DNA of 64,000 nt from positions 101,222,957-101,286,956 of the forward strand of contig NC_082689.1 of NCBI RefSeq assembly GCF_949987515.2, in the 5' to 3' direction. Shown one piece after another: positions 23,193 to 36,799 of this stretch. The stretch's first letter is position 1. Each line of letters begins with the position of its first letter. The DNA comes from Delphinus delphis (Eukaryota; Chordata; Mammalia; Artiodactyla; Delphinidae). The translations under genes were made by a program, and so were the position numbers. The notes beneath the pieces are model-generated. The model ran no database searches. It was not told where the DNA came from and saw nothing but the letters and a program-made list of their open reading frames with translations.

Positions 23193-23894
23193 TGCCCTTT
23201 CAGAATTGCATATGAATAAATGTACTAATTAATATTTTGACTGGGCAATCAAAGAAGGGCTGATGAATTGAGACCAGAAAACAAAATTAAAGTGAGGCAG
23301 TGAAACCTGCAAAGAAATTGTAAAAAGGAATGCATTTTATAGTTTCTGATTCCTCACCAATTAGCAGTAGAGCCACTTTCAGTACCATCCCTCCACATCC
23401 AACCTATTTTCATCCATCTCTCTAACCTCACCCCTATCCCCTTCTTTAAAACCAGGCTTCACTATTGCTCCTAAAGTTTATATTCACTAGTCATCTCTAT
23501 GCATCCTCTATCTTCTTTATAATGCCTTGAACTAAAAAAACCGTTCAGGAATTTTATATGAAACTTAGCAAATTGAGTAACAGCCCATTTGCCTATGAAA
23601 GTAAAGAAAGATGTTGGTGCCAGGAGAATACAAGGCTTCCATCCCAGGAGTGTGCTGGGCAAGATGTGGTGCGACAGACATTACACATACACAAAAGCCA
23701 GCGAAAGTGCACAGTCATGGGCTTTCCAGGTCTTACTATCCTGATTTTCTCCTGGTATACGATCACATTGACAAACAGAAGCAGTAGATGATGAGGGAAG
23801 GTCAGGTTTTATGTGAAAGAGAGCAGTCAAAGTAAGAACCAGCTGGCTGGTGGAAAGCAGACAAAAGCAACGCTGCTTAATTATTAAAGCGCTA

Positions 23895-24075
23895 ATTCTA
23901 GTACTATAATACTGTTTCAAATCCTTGTTCTGCCATTTACTAGCTGCATGACCTTGGGCAAATCACTTATAACTTTATGCCTCAGTTTCCTAGTCTGAGA
24001 AATGGGATTAATAGGGCCAACTTTATCCTTGTGTTATGAAGATTAAATGATAAAAAGTGTTTAAAACTTTAACAC
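23895..24075 (+). mobile_element. MIR, well preserved
   Basis: CTGCCATTTACTAGCTGCAT, GACCTTGGGCAAATCACTTA and GCCTCAGTTTCC follow the MIR core, then GAAATGGGATTAATAGG and GAAGATTAAATGATAAA. It is the clearest MIR in the window. Confidence 0.92.
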
Positions 24076-24609
24076 ATAGTTAGGTCTATATCAGTGTTTA
24101 TTATTTTAACATATGAAGCTAACAAACATGTAAATATATTTGAAAGTTCTTAGTGTATCATTTTATTTCAGCTCAGTAAAATAGCTATGCTCTTAATAAA
24201 GGCCCTGAGTATTAAGAGCACATTAAACAATGGTTAGCATCCTTTGTTTAATATAGTGGGATGGATATAATTATTTTAGAACCATTTTAGAAGTAGTTTC
24301 TCAAAAGAGAAGCGTAAACAAGGAATACTATTTTTCATTCAGAAGATATACTGATTTCCTTTGGGGGGAAAATAACTTATAAAGCATAGCTTATTTCCTA
24401 ATGTTGCAAGAATAAGCAGTGCTACATATGAAGAAATAAATGAGAGAGAGGTGGAAATATCATTACTGCCGAACTGATAATGCACTGAAAAATGTGCTTA
24501 TATTTTGTAGGATATATTGGAGTAGCTATACGGAATAATGATCCTTTACAGGGTGAGAGTACATTGTGAACTTTATTTTTGCAGACTTCAAGTACTTATT
24601 TGCAATCAA

Positions 24610-24800
24610 TTAAAAATGTATTTGACATCAGCTGTGAACTAGATGCTATGTGGAGTGCTAGGGATACAAAGATAAATAATATATATTGATACAGTCTGTA
24701 TTTAAGGAACTGTCAAGCTGGTAGGGAGGAAAGACCAAGAAATTGTGATACAATGTAATAATTATGAAAATAGGTTTATACTAAGCACTGCTGTAACACA
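24610..24800 (-). mobile_element. L2-like fragment, minus strand
   Basis: GTGGAGTGCTAGGGATACAA then AAGGAACTGTCAAGCTGGTA resembles the reversed L2 3' end. Right-hand sequence is weak. Confidence 0.5.
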
Positions 24801-24854
24801 AAGGAAAGAGTAAGCAATTCTTCCGTAGAAGCTGGCAAATTTTGATAAAAGATA

Positions 24855-25305
24855 TACTGTATCGAATAGTGTCCCCCCTCAATTCATTACTACCTGGAAC
24901 CTGTTGAATGTCATCTTATTTGAAAACAGTGTCTCTACAGATGCAATTAAGATGCAAGTTAAAGTCATATTGGATTAGAGTGAGCTCTAAACCTAATCAT
25001 TGGTGTCCTTATAATGAGACACATGGAGACACAGAAGCACAGATGCACACAGAGGGGAGACGTCATGTGAAGACAGAGGCAGAGATTGGAGTTACACTGC
25101 TACAAGCCAAGGAATGTGAGAAGTGCCCAGAAACTGGAAGAAACAAGGAAGGACTCTCCCCTAGAACCCGTGGAGGGAGAGTGACCCTGCTGATACCTTG
25201 ATTTTAGACTTCCAGCCTCTGGAACTGTGAGACAAATACATTTCTGGTTTTTTTAGTCACCCAGTTTGTGGTAATTTGTTATGGCATCTGTAGGAAACTA
25301 ATGCA
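24855..25305 (+). mobile_element. MLT1-type LTR
   Basis: GTGTCCTTATAATGAGACAC, TACAAGCCAAGGAATG, GACTTCCAGCCTCTGGAACT and CACCCAGTTTGTGGTAATTT are in the MLT1 order. A 97-codon frame inside it is incidental. Confidence 0.9.
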
Positions 25306-27688
25306 GATAGGCTTGACAGAGTAGAAAGGATTTGAGCTGTTTGGGGTACTTTACATAGAATTTTTTTTCATATGAATGAAGGGAGAAAGGTCATTGCAAG
25401 AAAGGAAATAGGATGTGCAAAGCTTGCAGGTGAAAGTAATGTGGACTATTTAAGGAACCATAGTGTCTTGACAGAGGTAAGACCCAGAGTTCCTAGATGT
25501 GGGGTTCATAGAGGTATTTGCTTCACACTTGTCTCTTTACAGGGAGGCTGACTGCCCTGAGACTTGCCTCAAGGTGCACAGGAAAGGCCCATCAAGGGTA
25601 AGAGCTACCTCCTTTATCTTCTAATTGTCCACACAACTTTTGATTCACCCATATTAACCATATCGATTCCCTAACAGTTTTGTTTTTCTTTTTTGCATGA
25701 ATTTCCCCTAAGTCTATAATACCTTGGATCCTCACTTAGCTCTTGAATGATTTGAGGACCTCCTTTCAAGATATCCTTATCCAGATACTGCCTTCCCCAC
25801 TAGATTCTGAGCTAGTACACACATATTCACATGTGTAATTAAGAAGTATGTCCCATATCCTAGTTATACAGAAATCATACCAGCAAGACGAGTTCATCCT
25901 AGAGGTATATTAGGCAGGTAAAAAAGAGAGTTGTACGACATATGATGAGGGCCTTCTATTCAAGACATCAAGAGTTAATCATTTTCATCCAGGAAGCCGT
26001 TTAAACCAAGCTAAATAACATTAAATTCTGTGATCTAGAAAGCCATCCTTCAGAAGGAATAGAATTACTCTAGGGGCTGAAAGAAAGGAAGTGAATGTCA
26101 ATTTCATCTTCCACCTTTGGTCCCTGTAGGTTCCACAGGTTTGTTGTTTGTTTTTTACTATTATTTACATACTTATCAGTACAGTTTCTCTCTTTGACTA
26201 TTTGAAGAAATGAGTCAAAGAAGAAATGGATTGTGAAAAACTTTATTTGATGACCAATTACATCTTGTCATTTAATCACCTAGGCTGCCAACAGTAATTT
26301 TAATTAATGATTACTTTTCAGATTTTGCTCATATCGATTCATTTACTATCATTATAGGTGAATGGAACATAAGTTCATTTTTTTTTCAAGAATATTCTTA
26401 CTCTCTGGGCCAGTGCTCTATATTTCCTGATGTATTTGGCAATAAGGAAACTCTAGGTGTCAATAAAGGGTTAATGTAGGATAAAAAGACAGAAGAACCA
26501 TATCCAAAAATTCAAGGTGACCAAGTTAAAAAAAAACAACAACTAATTTCTTATATTTTGTTGCTTGTTTATATTGCTAAGGACAGAGGACCAGGGAGAG
26601 CGACCTTAACAATTCATCTTGCATAGACAGTGCTCTGACCTCTCCCTCTGTCTTCCCCAAACCTTCCTTGAAAAGGCCACCCACAGCAGACCTCTGTTAG
26701 AGGCACACTGGGGAACGATGCACAGGTTAGAGATCACACATGGGAGAATGCAGAGAAGGAAAAACTAACAACTGCAGGAAAAAACACAGTAATGGGAATA
26801 CAGAGGAACTTGAATGAACCGTGAACACAAGCACATCTAGAAATGTTTAGGCATCTTGGGAAGGACACCAGATTGAAAGTAGGATGGTGAACCTGAGTCT
26901 TTTTAATTAAAAATTAAAGTTTGGGATACTTCCAAAAAGACAAAGAACTCACAGGTGCTGGAGCTATATATGGATAATTTTTTAATGCAGAAGTATGTAA
27001 AAAAATATTAGGAATTTCAGAAAACTATTATCATTCAGAGAGAAACACATTAAAACTTTTCATCTTCTAAATTTTTATATTTCCACAATTTTATGCAATA
27101 AGCCATAATTTTATAATGAAAAAATGTAAAAGAGGTCTGTTACAACTTCAGGATTCCCCTTGAATTGGACTGTGATACTATTAAATTATAATTATCCCTA
27201 TGCTTTGCAATGCAACAAAACATCTTCATTTATATAGATTCATTAAGAGAAAAAAACAAAAAATTAATGCACTTATGTCTTAGCATTTAAGTGATCGCCA
27301 GACATTCCTGGCTTTAGCAAGCCAATCTGAAAAGTTCCATAGCCTCCCTCACTCTCTGGATATCTAGTTCCTCAGTTTGAAGAGGAAATGAAATAAACAT
27401 GAAAACCCTGTGAATATCCCTGCCAAGGCCAGCTCCCTGGAGAAGATAAGCTAACAATATCTACCTGAATTATTCTATTTTTCTGTTGTTTCTCAGGTAT
27501 CTTGACATTTAAAATACCTAAATATCTGTGATCAAGAGTTGTGATATTCACATCATCTGAGAAGAGGAAGGACAAGAGAGAATGGGTAAAGGACAAGTGT
27601 GGAGACAGAAACTGAAAACCAGAAAATAATACAAATGATAAAAGAAGGCATATGAGAAATCTATTCATAAACCAAGCCCATTAAAAGC
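25306..27688. other. Unassigned sequence, about 2.4 kb
   Basis: I recognise no clear repeat or exon. A 98-codon minus frame at 27372-27668 begins with a Phe/Leu-rich stretch but has no family motif and looks like chance. Confidence 0.4.
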
Positions 27689-27699
27689 GGTTAGTGGGG

Positions 27700-27897
27700 C
27701 TTCCCTGGTGGCGCAGTGGTTGAGAGTCCGCCTGCCGATGCAGGGGACATGGGTTCGTGCCCCGGTCCGGAAGATCCCACGTGCTGCGGAGCGGCTGGGC
27801 CCGTGAGCCATGGCCACTGGGCCTGCACGTCCAGAGCCTGTGCTCTGCAGCGGGAGAGGCCACAACAGTGAGAGGCCCACGTACCGAAAAAAAAAAA
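27700..27897 (+). mobile_element. CHR SINE with target-site duplication
   Basis: Full head and body plus a 12-A tail. AGCGGTTAGTGGGG (27686-27699) and AGAGGTTAGTGGGG (27898-27911) form the target duplication. Confidence 0.95.
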
Positions 27898-27911
27898 AGA
27901 GGTTAGTGGGG

Positions 27912-30900
27912 GACAGAGATAAGTGTGTTTGAGGGTAGTGTTATTATTGTGTAGTCTTTACTGAGCTAAATGTTATTTTACAATCCAACCTTGTTCTTAT
28001 TTTCTAAGAACCTGCAGGGAGGTCTATTTGCCCCTAATCGTCAGAAAAGTCAGTTGAAACTTTAGGCACGGTCTCACCATCTAGCTGCAAAAATAATCCC
28101 GAGCATCTCTGTAGCCATCCCTGAGGGACATCCAGGAGCACTTAGAGCCTCCTGGCTCTGCCCAGGAGTTAGAATGAATCCTCATGACTTCCTGGACACA
28201 GTGCTATGCTTGTTCTTTCTCACAACTCCAGAAACTGCCCTCCCACATCTTTATAACCTGCCTGACTCTGTCTGAGGAGATTTCCCACACCTAACCTCAT
28301 TCCTGCTGGCTCTTTTGTACTCAACATTCCATCCAGATCTGTCCAAACTCTGAAATTTTGTTCTAAACCACAGTCTCCATGTTCATTCCTGTCCTGCTGC
28401 TGAATAAGTCTTAGTAAGATCTGGAGGAAGAAACAAATATTTGCATTCCTTTGGAAAGTCGACATAGTCTATATGGGGAAACCAAGGGAGAATACAGAAA
28501 TTAGAAAAATAAAATAAAATAAAATAATATAAAGAGATATAAAGGAAAATTTCCAATTGTGTTTTGGCAGGAAGAATTTTGGCGATCTCTTTTTCTTAAA
28601 AGAATCCCATAGTTTCTTTTTTAAAGTATTATATTTTAAATCTAAAATGCATTCCAAAAAACTGAGTCCTCCTTGTACTAAAATTTTGCAACAAGTCCTC
28701 AAGAAACAAATGTAACCTAATCCTAGGTTAAGGATAGATTTATTCATTGCTTTTTATTTGCTTTAAGGTTGACTGTATGAAGCCCAAAATGTTAAGGGAA
28801 AAAAAAATCAAATATTCAGGAATTTTAATCCACATTATCAAGAAAATTATTTAATTATTTATTTTAAGTAAGATTAGTCAAATCCACTAACAAATAGGAA
28901 CTCCATATCCAAGATCATCATGGTAAGAACTATCTAAGATTTTAAAGAATTGAAATTCTTCATTTTTCTGTATTCCATTTCTATTTCCCCATTGGTGGTG
29001 AAACTCAGAAAATGCAAAGAGCCTGTGTGCATGTGTTTTGGGAACAGCAGCCAAAGCATCGTGGGATGAGGGGATTGTATATCATTCAGCAGTTCTCTTA
29101 GGTTACCAAGTATCCCAAATGACAATGTAGTGGTTAGGAGGCTAAGAGTTGAGACCCATAAGCTAAGTCTCTTACTTGTTCTAGCAACGAGGGGTTACCA
29201 TAGATTAATCTAAGTTTACATATCTCTGGGTCTAATATAATGCTAGAAGAGACCCAAACCATTTCCCTCAACACACATGCCATGGAAGAATCCTTATTAT
29301 TAGCAACTCTGGACAATATTCTATCTAGACCCTTAAGGAATATTTTAGAGTCATGTAAGATGCCCCAACTTAAATCTGTCTTTGTTCTCATCTCTTTCTC
29401 AAGAGCTCCCTCTCCATTTCTTCCCTAACTTCAACTCTGTCAAAACTAACTTCATCAGTAAAGAGATAGGAAAGACTGAACTGCAATTTTTATGTTTGCA
29501 TATTAGATTCTAGTTATCTTTATTTCACAAACGATGTGTGTATGTGTGTGTGTGTGTGTGTGTAGATATGACTACTGTGTCATTCACTGAGGATTAACTG
29601 GCACTAAAAATTGACATTTTATTTATGTTCCCCCACTTAAAATAGACTGGGAAACAAAGAAGTTCTTTTTAAAAATGTATCTCTCCTACCAAGGAACCAG
29701 ATTTCAGATTTTATTCTCTTTTTTTTTTTTTTTTTTTACTATTCCGGTATTACCACATAGTTATCATTTTTCCAACATTTTTTTTAAATGGGTGTGATCT
29801 AAGAATAATACAAACTGTCTGAAGCTTAAAAATCACATTATCCTGAACACTGCAGAATGATTGCTAGCAAATATTTTCCAGTATGTTGTTACATAATTTG
29901 ACATACAAGTTAGATGTTGTGTAATGCATATATCAGGACAGAACCCTATGTTCACAGATTTTGAAAATCTAATTTTTAACTTCAATAGAATAGAAACTAG
30001 ATACCTATTTTCAGAGTGTAAATTCATTCTGGAACACTGACAGAGTGATTGATATTAAAATGAGCCTTGTATTCCAAAGTGACAGCCTAGGCTAACATGC
30101 AACTTTCAAAGTCAGGACAAATCACTAGGAGATACAGCTAATGTTTTTCTTCTTTTCTTTTCATTATTTCTTCCAGTATGTTCTGCATGGTATTTTCTAA
30201 GCCAAATCTAAACTAATTCTAAACCAAATCAACCTGACACCACAGCACATGATTTTTATGCTATTATTTTCATACTGATCTTAGTAAATGTAATAACTCA
30301 ACAATTAATATATACATATAAGCTTTCTTATTAGGCCCTGAATTATACAGACAAAATAGAAACCCCTGCCATCAGAGAGCTTAACAAACTATTTTCATCA
30401 ATTCAGCATACTTACTGTATGTTTTTAAAATTTTAAATGTTTATTTTTAAATTTCCAAACATGGATCGCCCTTATTTACCATTATTCTGAAACTGGTAAT
30501 TCACATATTAACCCCCATAGAAATTAACATTGATCCAACCATTCCAACACATTTTGAATTTGGATACCTTTATTAACATAAAAAATACGTGGAGCCCCAC
30601 ATCACAAATGAGAGCAATTTCCCATTTATTCAGCATGTATCTTCAAAACATATTCAGAGCTCTTTTCCCAGGATTATTATTGCTAGGCAAATGTCTTCCA
30701 TCACTATGCTCAGGGCTGTGCTAATAATTATTTGTGAGCTCTCTGTAACAAACTGATATCATTTCTTATAAATTTTTTAAAATGTAATTTTCAGGTGAGA
30801 TGACCACATGTTTATGGATATTTGGATGTTTCACTCCATTTACCCTAGCACATTTAATAAATTAATATATATTAATGTATATCTTAATATATATAGATAT

Positions 30901-31011
30901 TTTAAAATTTAAACGCACATCTATAAATAAATATCATTATGTGTATTAATATATACACCTAAAATATACACATATTTAAAAACTTGAATTGTCATCAAAA
31001 TCTACACATAG
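27912..31011. other. Unassigned sequence with simple repeats, about 3.1 kb
   Basis: Contains an (AAATA)n tract near 28505-28528, a (TG)n tract at 29536-29564 and a T-run at 29720-29738. Otherwise nothing recognised; a few stretches could be worn L2 or L1. Confidence 0.4.
29536..29564. repeat. (TG)n microsatellite
   Basis: About 13 TG units with one interruption (TGTATG). Confidence 0.9.
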
Positions 31012-31021
31012 AAACCTACCA

Positions 31022-31246
31022 GGGCTTCCCTGGTGGTGCAGTGGTTGAGAGTCCTCCTGCCGATGCAGGGTACACGGGTTTGTGCCCCGGTCCGGGAGGA
31101 TGCCACATGCCGCGAAGCGGCTGGGTCCGTGAGCCATGGCCAATGAACCTGCGCGTCCGGAACCTGTGCTCCGCAACGGGAGAGGCCACAGCAGTGAGAG
31201 GCCCACGTACCGCAAAAACAAACAAACAAACAAACAAACAAACAAA
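31022..31246 (+). mobile_element. CHR SINE with (CAAA)n tail
   Basis: Full-length SINE whose tail has become (CAAA)n at about 31213-31244. AAACCTACCA at 31012-31021 and 31247-31256 is the target duplication. Confidence 0.95.
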
Positions 31247-31256
31247 AAACCTACCA

Positions 31257-32392
31257 AATAGCAAAATCTGGAAGCATCTGTGCTAATAGCCATCATAATA
31301 GCATTGAATTAATACAAAAACAATCATAAACTCTGGGCACCTTCCAATTTTCCTTATCCCTCTCTAGAGCAAAATCCGCAAATATTCAGAACCTAGATCT
31401 GTGACCCACTGTGAAGTACCTTGGAAAGAATGAAAACTAATATTTTATTAAATCCAAGTCCACTTCCAAAGCATGATAAATCAAGTCTAAACAGATATTT
31501 CCTTCAGTGAGAATGATTAGACTATGGAAAATTTCTTAACACAGGGAAAGACCACAGAATCCATGAATTATTCTAATTATATCCTTAAAAGGGTATTTGC
31601 ATGAGGATTGAGAAGAAAACATTAGAAAATATCTCTGATTTTTGCCCTCAGAGAGAACCAAGAGGACATAGCTTACATAAAAGTATTTCCAGTAGACATG
31701 AGAAAGGTAAAATCATAGGAAAGAACAAAGTTTAGAGACACAGAAGCCACAAAAATGAATTTTTTAGACATTGGAAAAGCTAAATTCTATAGATTATCCA
31801 AATGATTAAGTAAAGGACAAATTTGAAAATTTTATGCAATTCATGAAATGACAAAGATTTCAAAATATCAAGGAAGAATATAATTTACATGGAGGCCAAA
31901 TTTTAGGGTTCAGTGCAGTAGATACTAAGTGTCCCTTATAAGAAGTTTCAAAATAATAAATGCTCACTGAATCTTAACAAAACTAATAAAAGTGATGCCC
32001 GTCCAGTCATTTTAAGCTAGAAGTGTAAGATGCTTATACATAAAGGATTACTCACTAGCCTGTTGAAGAAGAGAAATGAAGTTAAATCTTAACTTTGTCC
32101 ATGGTAAATTACAAAGGAATTACAAAGGATTACAAGCTGCAGAGATTTGAAGGAAAAAATGTGATATATTTTAAGAGTTAAAACTCAGTCAAACTTCAGT
32201 TATGACAGAAAGGAAAACAAACAAGCAAAACCTTATAAATGCAAGTGCTCAAAAATAAACCAAATAATGCACTTCTTGAATAACATTCTTGTGTTAAATA
32301 AGAGAGTAACAACCAAAAGGGTATTAAAAGAAATAATTATAAATGTTTTAAATAGCCAAAAATCAAAGACATATAAAATTACTTTAAATAAT
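31257..32392. other. Unassigned AT-rich sequence
   Basis: No recognised feature in about 1.1 kb. Worn L1 is possible. Confidence 0.35.
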
Positions 32393-32398
32393 TGGCTC

Positions 32399-32400
<2 letters not shown>

Positions 32401-32446
<46 letters not shown>

Positions 32447-32633
32447 ACACGGGCCTCTCACTGTTGCGGCCTCTCCCGTTGCGGAGCACAGGCTCCGGAT
32501 GCACAGGCTCAGCGGCCATGGCTCACGGGCCCAGCCGCTCCGTGGCATGTGGGATCTTCCCGGACCAGGGCACGAACCCGCGTCTCCTGCATCGGCAGGT
32601 GGACTCTCAACCACTGCACCACCAGGGAATCCC
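32401..32633 (-). mobile_element. CHR SINE, minus strand, with 41-T tail
   Basis: An unbroken run of 41 T (32401-32441) is followed by the reversed SINE to the head ACCAGGGAATCCC. TGGCTCAG (32393-32400) and TGGTTCAG (32634-32641) may be the target duplication. Frames of 131, 95 and 85 codons here read the SINE and are not genes. Confidence 0.95.
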
Positions 32634-32641
32634 TGGTTCAG

Positions 32642-34284
32642 ACTTTTAAATTCCTTTATTAAAAAGGCCAATTCAATTAGACAACTTTTTAAAAGAGAGA
32701 GAGAGAAGAAACGGTCAGTGGCAATCTACTTCTAAAAAATATATGTTTAAATATTTGCAATGGTAGTGAGCAGGTGGAAAAAGGAGTAAACTACTTTTGC
32801 AGGCTAAGAATAACAAGAAAGCTTCCAGTTCAGACACAACAATTATTTTTCTCTTCTCCCTGGTAAAATTCCACTAAAATTATATTAAATGATTGAATTT
32901 AATGTTTTTACCAAAAAGATCTAAAAAAGATGAGCCATGAGTTGCACATGATATTTCAATAAATTTATAGCAGAACAAATGATAATAAAATCTTTCTAAA
33001 ATGAAATGGAAATGAAGCAGTAGTCTGACAAGAACCAATATTCCTTACAGAATATCTGGAGGTTTGGGCAGGCCAAAGGGTGGATGGAAGTGAGAAGCTG
33101 GGGTATGCGTTAATTCAAAGCAGTATGTTTAATCACTGTGCTAGTTGTCTCCCCACACTAACCTACAACTTCTCGGCTTACCTCTTCCTGGATTTCTAAG
33201 TACATTTTATTCTAGGTAAAACCAGATGATTATTTTTCAAAAAAGCAAAAGCATCTACACTAAAGAGAATATGATAGTTTAGATGTATGAAAAATATCAC
33301 CAAAAGGTAGATATTCAATCAAATTTCACTCATATAAAAAGTATTATAAATATAAAGAAACATACCTCTCAGTTACTACTAATAAATAATATTCTTCAAA
33401 GAAGTTTTCAAGTCAACACAAGGTTAAAACATAATTAAAAATTCCATATCAAAGGAACCAGAGTTCCTTTGGATGTTTGGATGGTGGTGGTTAGGATGGT
33501 TGGTAACCGCTGAAACCTCTGAATGTTATACCTAATAATAAGTAATGTTGTCATACGTCAGGGCAGGGTAAGGCTGGGACCCCCAAATCTTAGTGGCTTA
33601 ATACATATACATTTGTTTCTGGCTCACAAACAGATGAATGCAGGTGATTGGTGAGTGACCTTCTGTCTTGTGACTTCATGTAGTAGGAGCTCAGAACTTT
33701 CTGTTGGATCTTCTGTAATCTGTTAGATGATAGGAAAAGATCAAGACTGGTGAATCACATGAAGCTTTTTTTGATCATACCTGAAATGCTTCTATCATAT
33801 CCATATCCATTCTATTTGTCATATCTCTCATTATTACACATAACTTGGAAATGAAACCTACTTCTGTGCGCAACAAGGAAGCAAAAAAGGGTTTGTTAAA
33901 AAAGAGTCCAGTTTCTGCCACAGTTACAAAAAAACAAAATTGTAAATATCTGTAGTAATTATTGATTTTTAAGATTAGTATAATACAAAATAAAAAGCTG
34001 GGCATAAAACTGCAATGTAAACCAGCATATATTACTGATTAAAATTAATTATTATCATTTCCTTACATTATTTAAGGAGAGATCTTAACATTAATACATT
34101 TCTATTTTCAAAATTAATCATAGAAAGAAATAAATTTAAATAACCAAAAGCAGAATTTTAAAAGCAAGTATACTTTTCAAGACATGATAAAAATAATCTA
34201 TGCAAAAGTACAAATGAGAGACAAGAACAATAAAATATAAACTAACATTAAAAAAACACCACCTCAGAATGCTAAAACCTGAGA
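32642..34284. other. Unassigned sequence, about 1.6 kb
   Basis: Nothing identified. The segment 33540-33700, with TTAGTGGCTTAATACATATA, might be part of an old DNA-transposon or L1 repeat. Confidence 0.35.
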
Positions 34285-35250
34285 ATTCAGGAAGTAGTTC
34301 AAGATGGTGGCATAAAGAGAGCCTGAAGTAACCTGCTTCCACAGACACAACAAATGCACAACTACATTTGGATCAATTCCCTCTCAAAGGAACCTGAGAA
34401 CTAGCCAAACACCTTTTCCACAATGAAGGATGAAAAGGACAACATTGACAGAAGTAGGAGGAGCTGAGAAACATTCTCACCAAAATCCCATGCCCCAGCA
34501 TAGTGGGCACATGATAGGGAGGGATCTTATCAGATGGGCACTTCTCCCAGAGGAGCAAAGGGATTGGTGTCCCACATCAGGCATCCCGATCCCTGGGATC
34601 TACACCAAAGAGATGAGCCCTAAACCTTCTGGCTTAGAAAACCAATGAGGCTGATGTTCAAGAGTCCCAAAGTATTGTAGGAAATTAAGACTCCCCTCCA
34701 AAGGACGGGCATGTGGTTTTACTTGCTCTGAGACCCAGCAAAATAACAGTACTTTGAAAAGTTTCAAGACTATATGTAAAGGAGAGACATTTGCAAATCT
34801 AAAATCATCTGCTGGAGGGGCAGGGGTTACTAGAGATGCTCCCCCAAGATGCAGGCACTGGCAGACACCCTAGCTACATTTCCCACCTAAACCATTAGCA
34901 CAGGCAGGTGAGCTCCGATGGCACCAAGGGATCATGGCACTGGCCTGCTGCACTGCTAAAGCCAGAGAGCTCTGGTGGTTGTAGCACTTCCTGCTTCCTT
35001 GCTGGGACAGGCACAAAAGGCTGCAGGATTCTCCTGTTCCCTAGCTAAAGTCTATGAGTGTGGGCAGCTGCAACACTCCCCCTCCCCCTGGCAAGCCAGA
35101 CAGCAGACTGAAACACATTCCCAAATCTTCCTGTGAAAAAGGATTATTTGCTTAGACTGGAGCTTCACCCTGAGGTGTAACTTCAGGTTTCATACACATC
35201 TACAGGATAAGGAAGCCCTCCCGGGGGATGTAAGATGGGAGACACCATCC
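34285..35250 (+). mobile_element. L1 5'UTR fragment
   Basis: CAAGATGGTGGCATAAAGAG near 34301 is the start motif of an L1 5' end. GGATCAATTCCCTCTCAAAG, CCCCACATCAGGCA-like sequence at 34570 and GAGACCCAGCAAAATAACAG follow in the order of an L1 5'UTR. It is relatively GC-rich for the window. It ends before any ORF1 sequence, so it is a 5' piece without its coding part, which normal 5' truncation does not produce. Confidence 0.75.
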
Positions 35251-35479
35251 TTGTGTCTAAGACAAGGGCTAAGAAACAGAGGCCAGAGCCCTGATCAAAT
35301 CATGCTACACTACTTTTCCTTTGTACCTTTATATCATTTTTGTCATATAAATTAATAATCATCCTTACTGGAACACTTTTCTCTCCTAATCTGAGTGTAA
35401 TAGCAATGGGATACAAAGAGCCCATGGTCAGGTAGACTTAGTTCCTTATCCATGATGTCCTCATGCATTTATATCCTAC

Positions 35480-35700
35480 TGTTATGGACTGAATATTTGT
35501 GTCCCCTCAAAATTCATATATTGAAACCAAACAAGCCCCCACTCTCTCTCACATTACCCCACCATATGATGGTGTTAGGAAGTAGAGCCTTTGAAAGGTA
35601 ATTAGGATTAGATGAGGTTATGAGGGTGGAGCCCTCATGAATGGGATTAGTGTCCTTATAAGAGTCACTGGAGAGCTCGCTTTTTTTTTTTTTTTTGGTC
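35480..35700 (+). mobile_element. MLT1A-type LTR, 5' part
   Basis: TGTTATGGACTGAATATTTG, GAGGTTATGAGGGTGGAGCC and GAGAGCTCGC match the 5' two thirds of the same family as 529-832. It stops at a T-run (35680-35696). Confidence 0.88.
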
Positions 35701-36570
35701 TCTGCCACGCAGCAGGTTCTGCCTGGAATATGAAGAACCTCAAAGACTGTTACACAAATGAATATGTCTCCAAATTAAGTCATAGAGAAATAGCTCTTAA
35801 GACCATGATTCTTATTTTGAAACAGCCTTTTCTTTGGCTCTATAATTCTTAGCATTCATTCAGATTACATAGACTGACTCAATAATTTTAGTCAGTTTCT
35901 TTGTTCCACATATAATAGCTGACTGGAAGGTCCTCTTCTTTGAAAAAAAGAATCTCCTCTGGGCAGCTAAGAAACAATACTTGAAGGATAATGTTTGATC
36001 ATGAAACAATAGGGTTGAAGTTAAAGCCAATAATTCCATGACACCAATATTTAAATGTAGAATGTAAATTGTCAGACCTGTTTCATTTCATCTTTTTCAA
36101 TAGGAGTGAGCAGGCAGGTGTTAGAGTATTGAAGCAGAGCTGCAGGGTTTTAAAGGGCACAAAATAATCAGTTGAAATAACAAAAGAACGTCAATTGACT
36201 GGGTGCTGTGACTATAAACAGATGATGATGGTTATTTTTGTTTAATGATTTTGATTCATGTGGTTACAAAAATATAGACTCTCAGAATTATCTCTAGGCA
36301 CTAACATAGCTCTCTCTTAGCTGATATCCTGTCTCTTCTATAAGTGGTCAATGAGTTTACATTCAAACACCTCCACTGATGAGGTCACATTATCTCTTGA
36401 AACACTGCATTCTCTTTTTGGCCAATTCTAATTACAATAAAATTCTTTAAAATTTATAACTAAATTTTATGATCCCATAAGATTCAAACATTCATCTGAT
36501 CTTTATCCCTTTGAATGACAAAAAGCAAAGCTAATGACTCTCTTGGACAATAGCTCCCAAATATAATTCC
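35701..36570. other. Unassigned sequence
   Basis: No repeat or exon recognised in this 0.9-kb stretch. Confidence 0.4.
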
Positions 36571-36574
36571 CAAA

Positions 36575-36730
36575 ACAATTCTCCAAGGTAATCATTATTC
36601 TTATTTTGTACTTAAGTACACTAAGCCTCACAGAAATTAAAAAATTTACCAAGTCTATACATCTAAGGATTGTCATGCAGATGCTGGGGACTAGAACTAT
36701 CAGAATTGTTAGCTGAATGCATTCTAACTG
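36575..36730 (-). mobile_element. MIR, degraded, minus strand
   Basis: TTCTTATTTTGTACTTAAGT, AAGCCTCACAGAAATTAAAA and GGGGACTAGAACTATCAG follow the reversed MIR order with heavy wear. Confidence 0.5.
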
Positions 36731-36799
36731 ATTCAAAAGTTAAGAAAAGTGAACTGCTTTGACTTTTCCTTACTCATTCTGTCTTGGTTATAGTAAGAA

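Noticed and set aside
22996..23232. 78-codon Ser/Leu-rich frame with signal-peptide look
   Set aside because: It is the (TC)n tract translated; no codon bias or context.
32267..32662. 131-codon frame with a Cys-rich C-terminus
   Set aside because: Most of it is the poly(T) run and an antisense CHR SINE; the same peptide pattern recurs at every other SINE copy.
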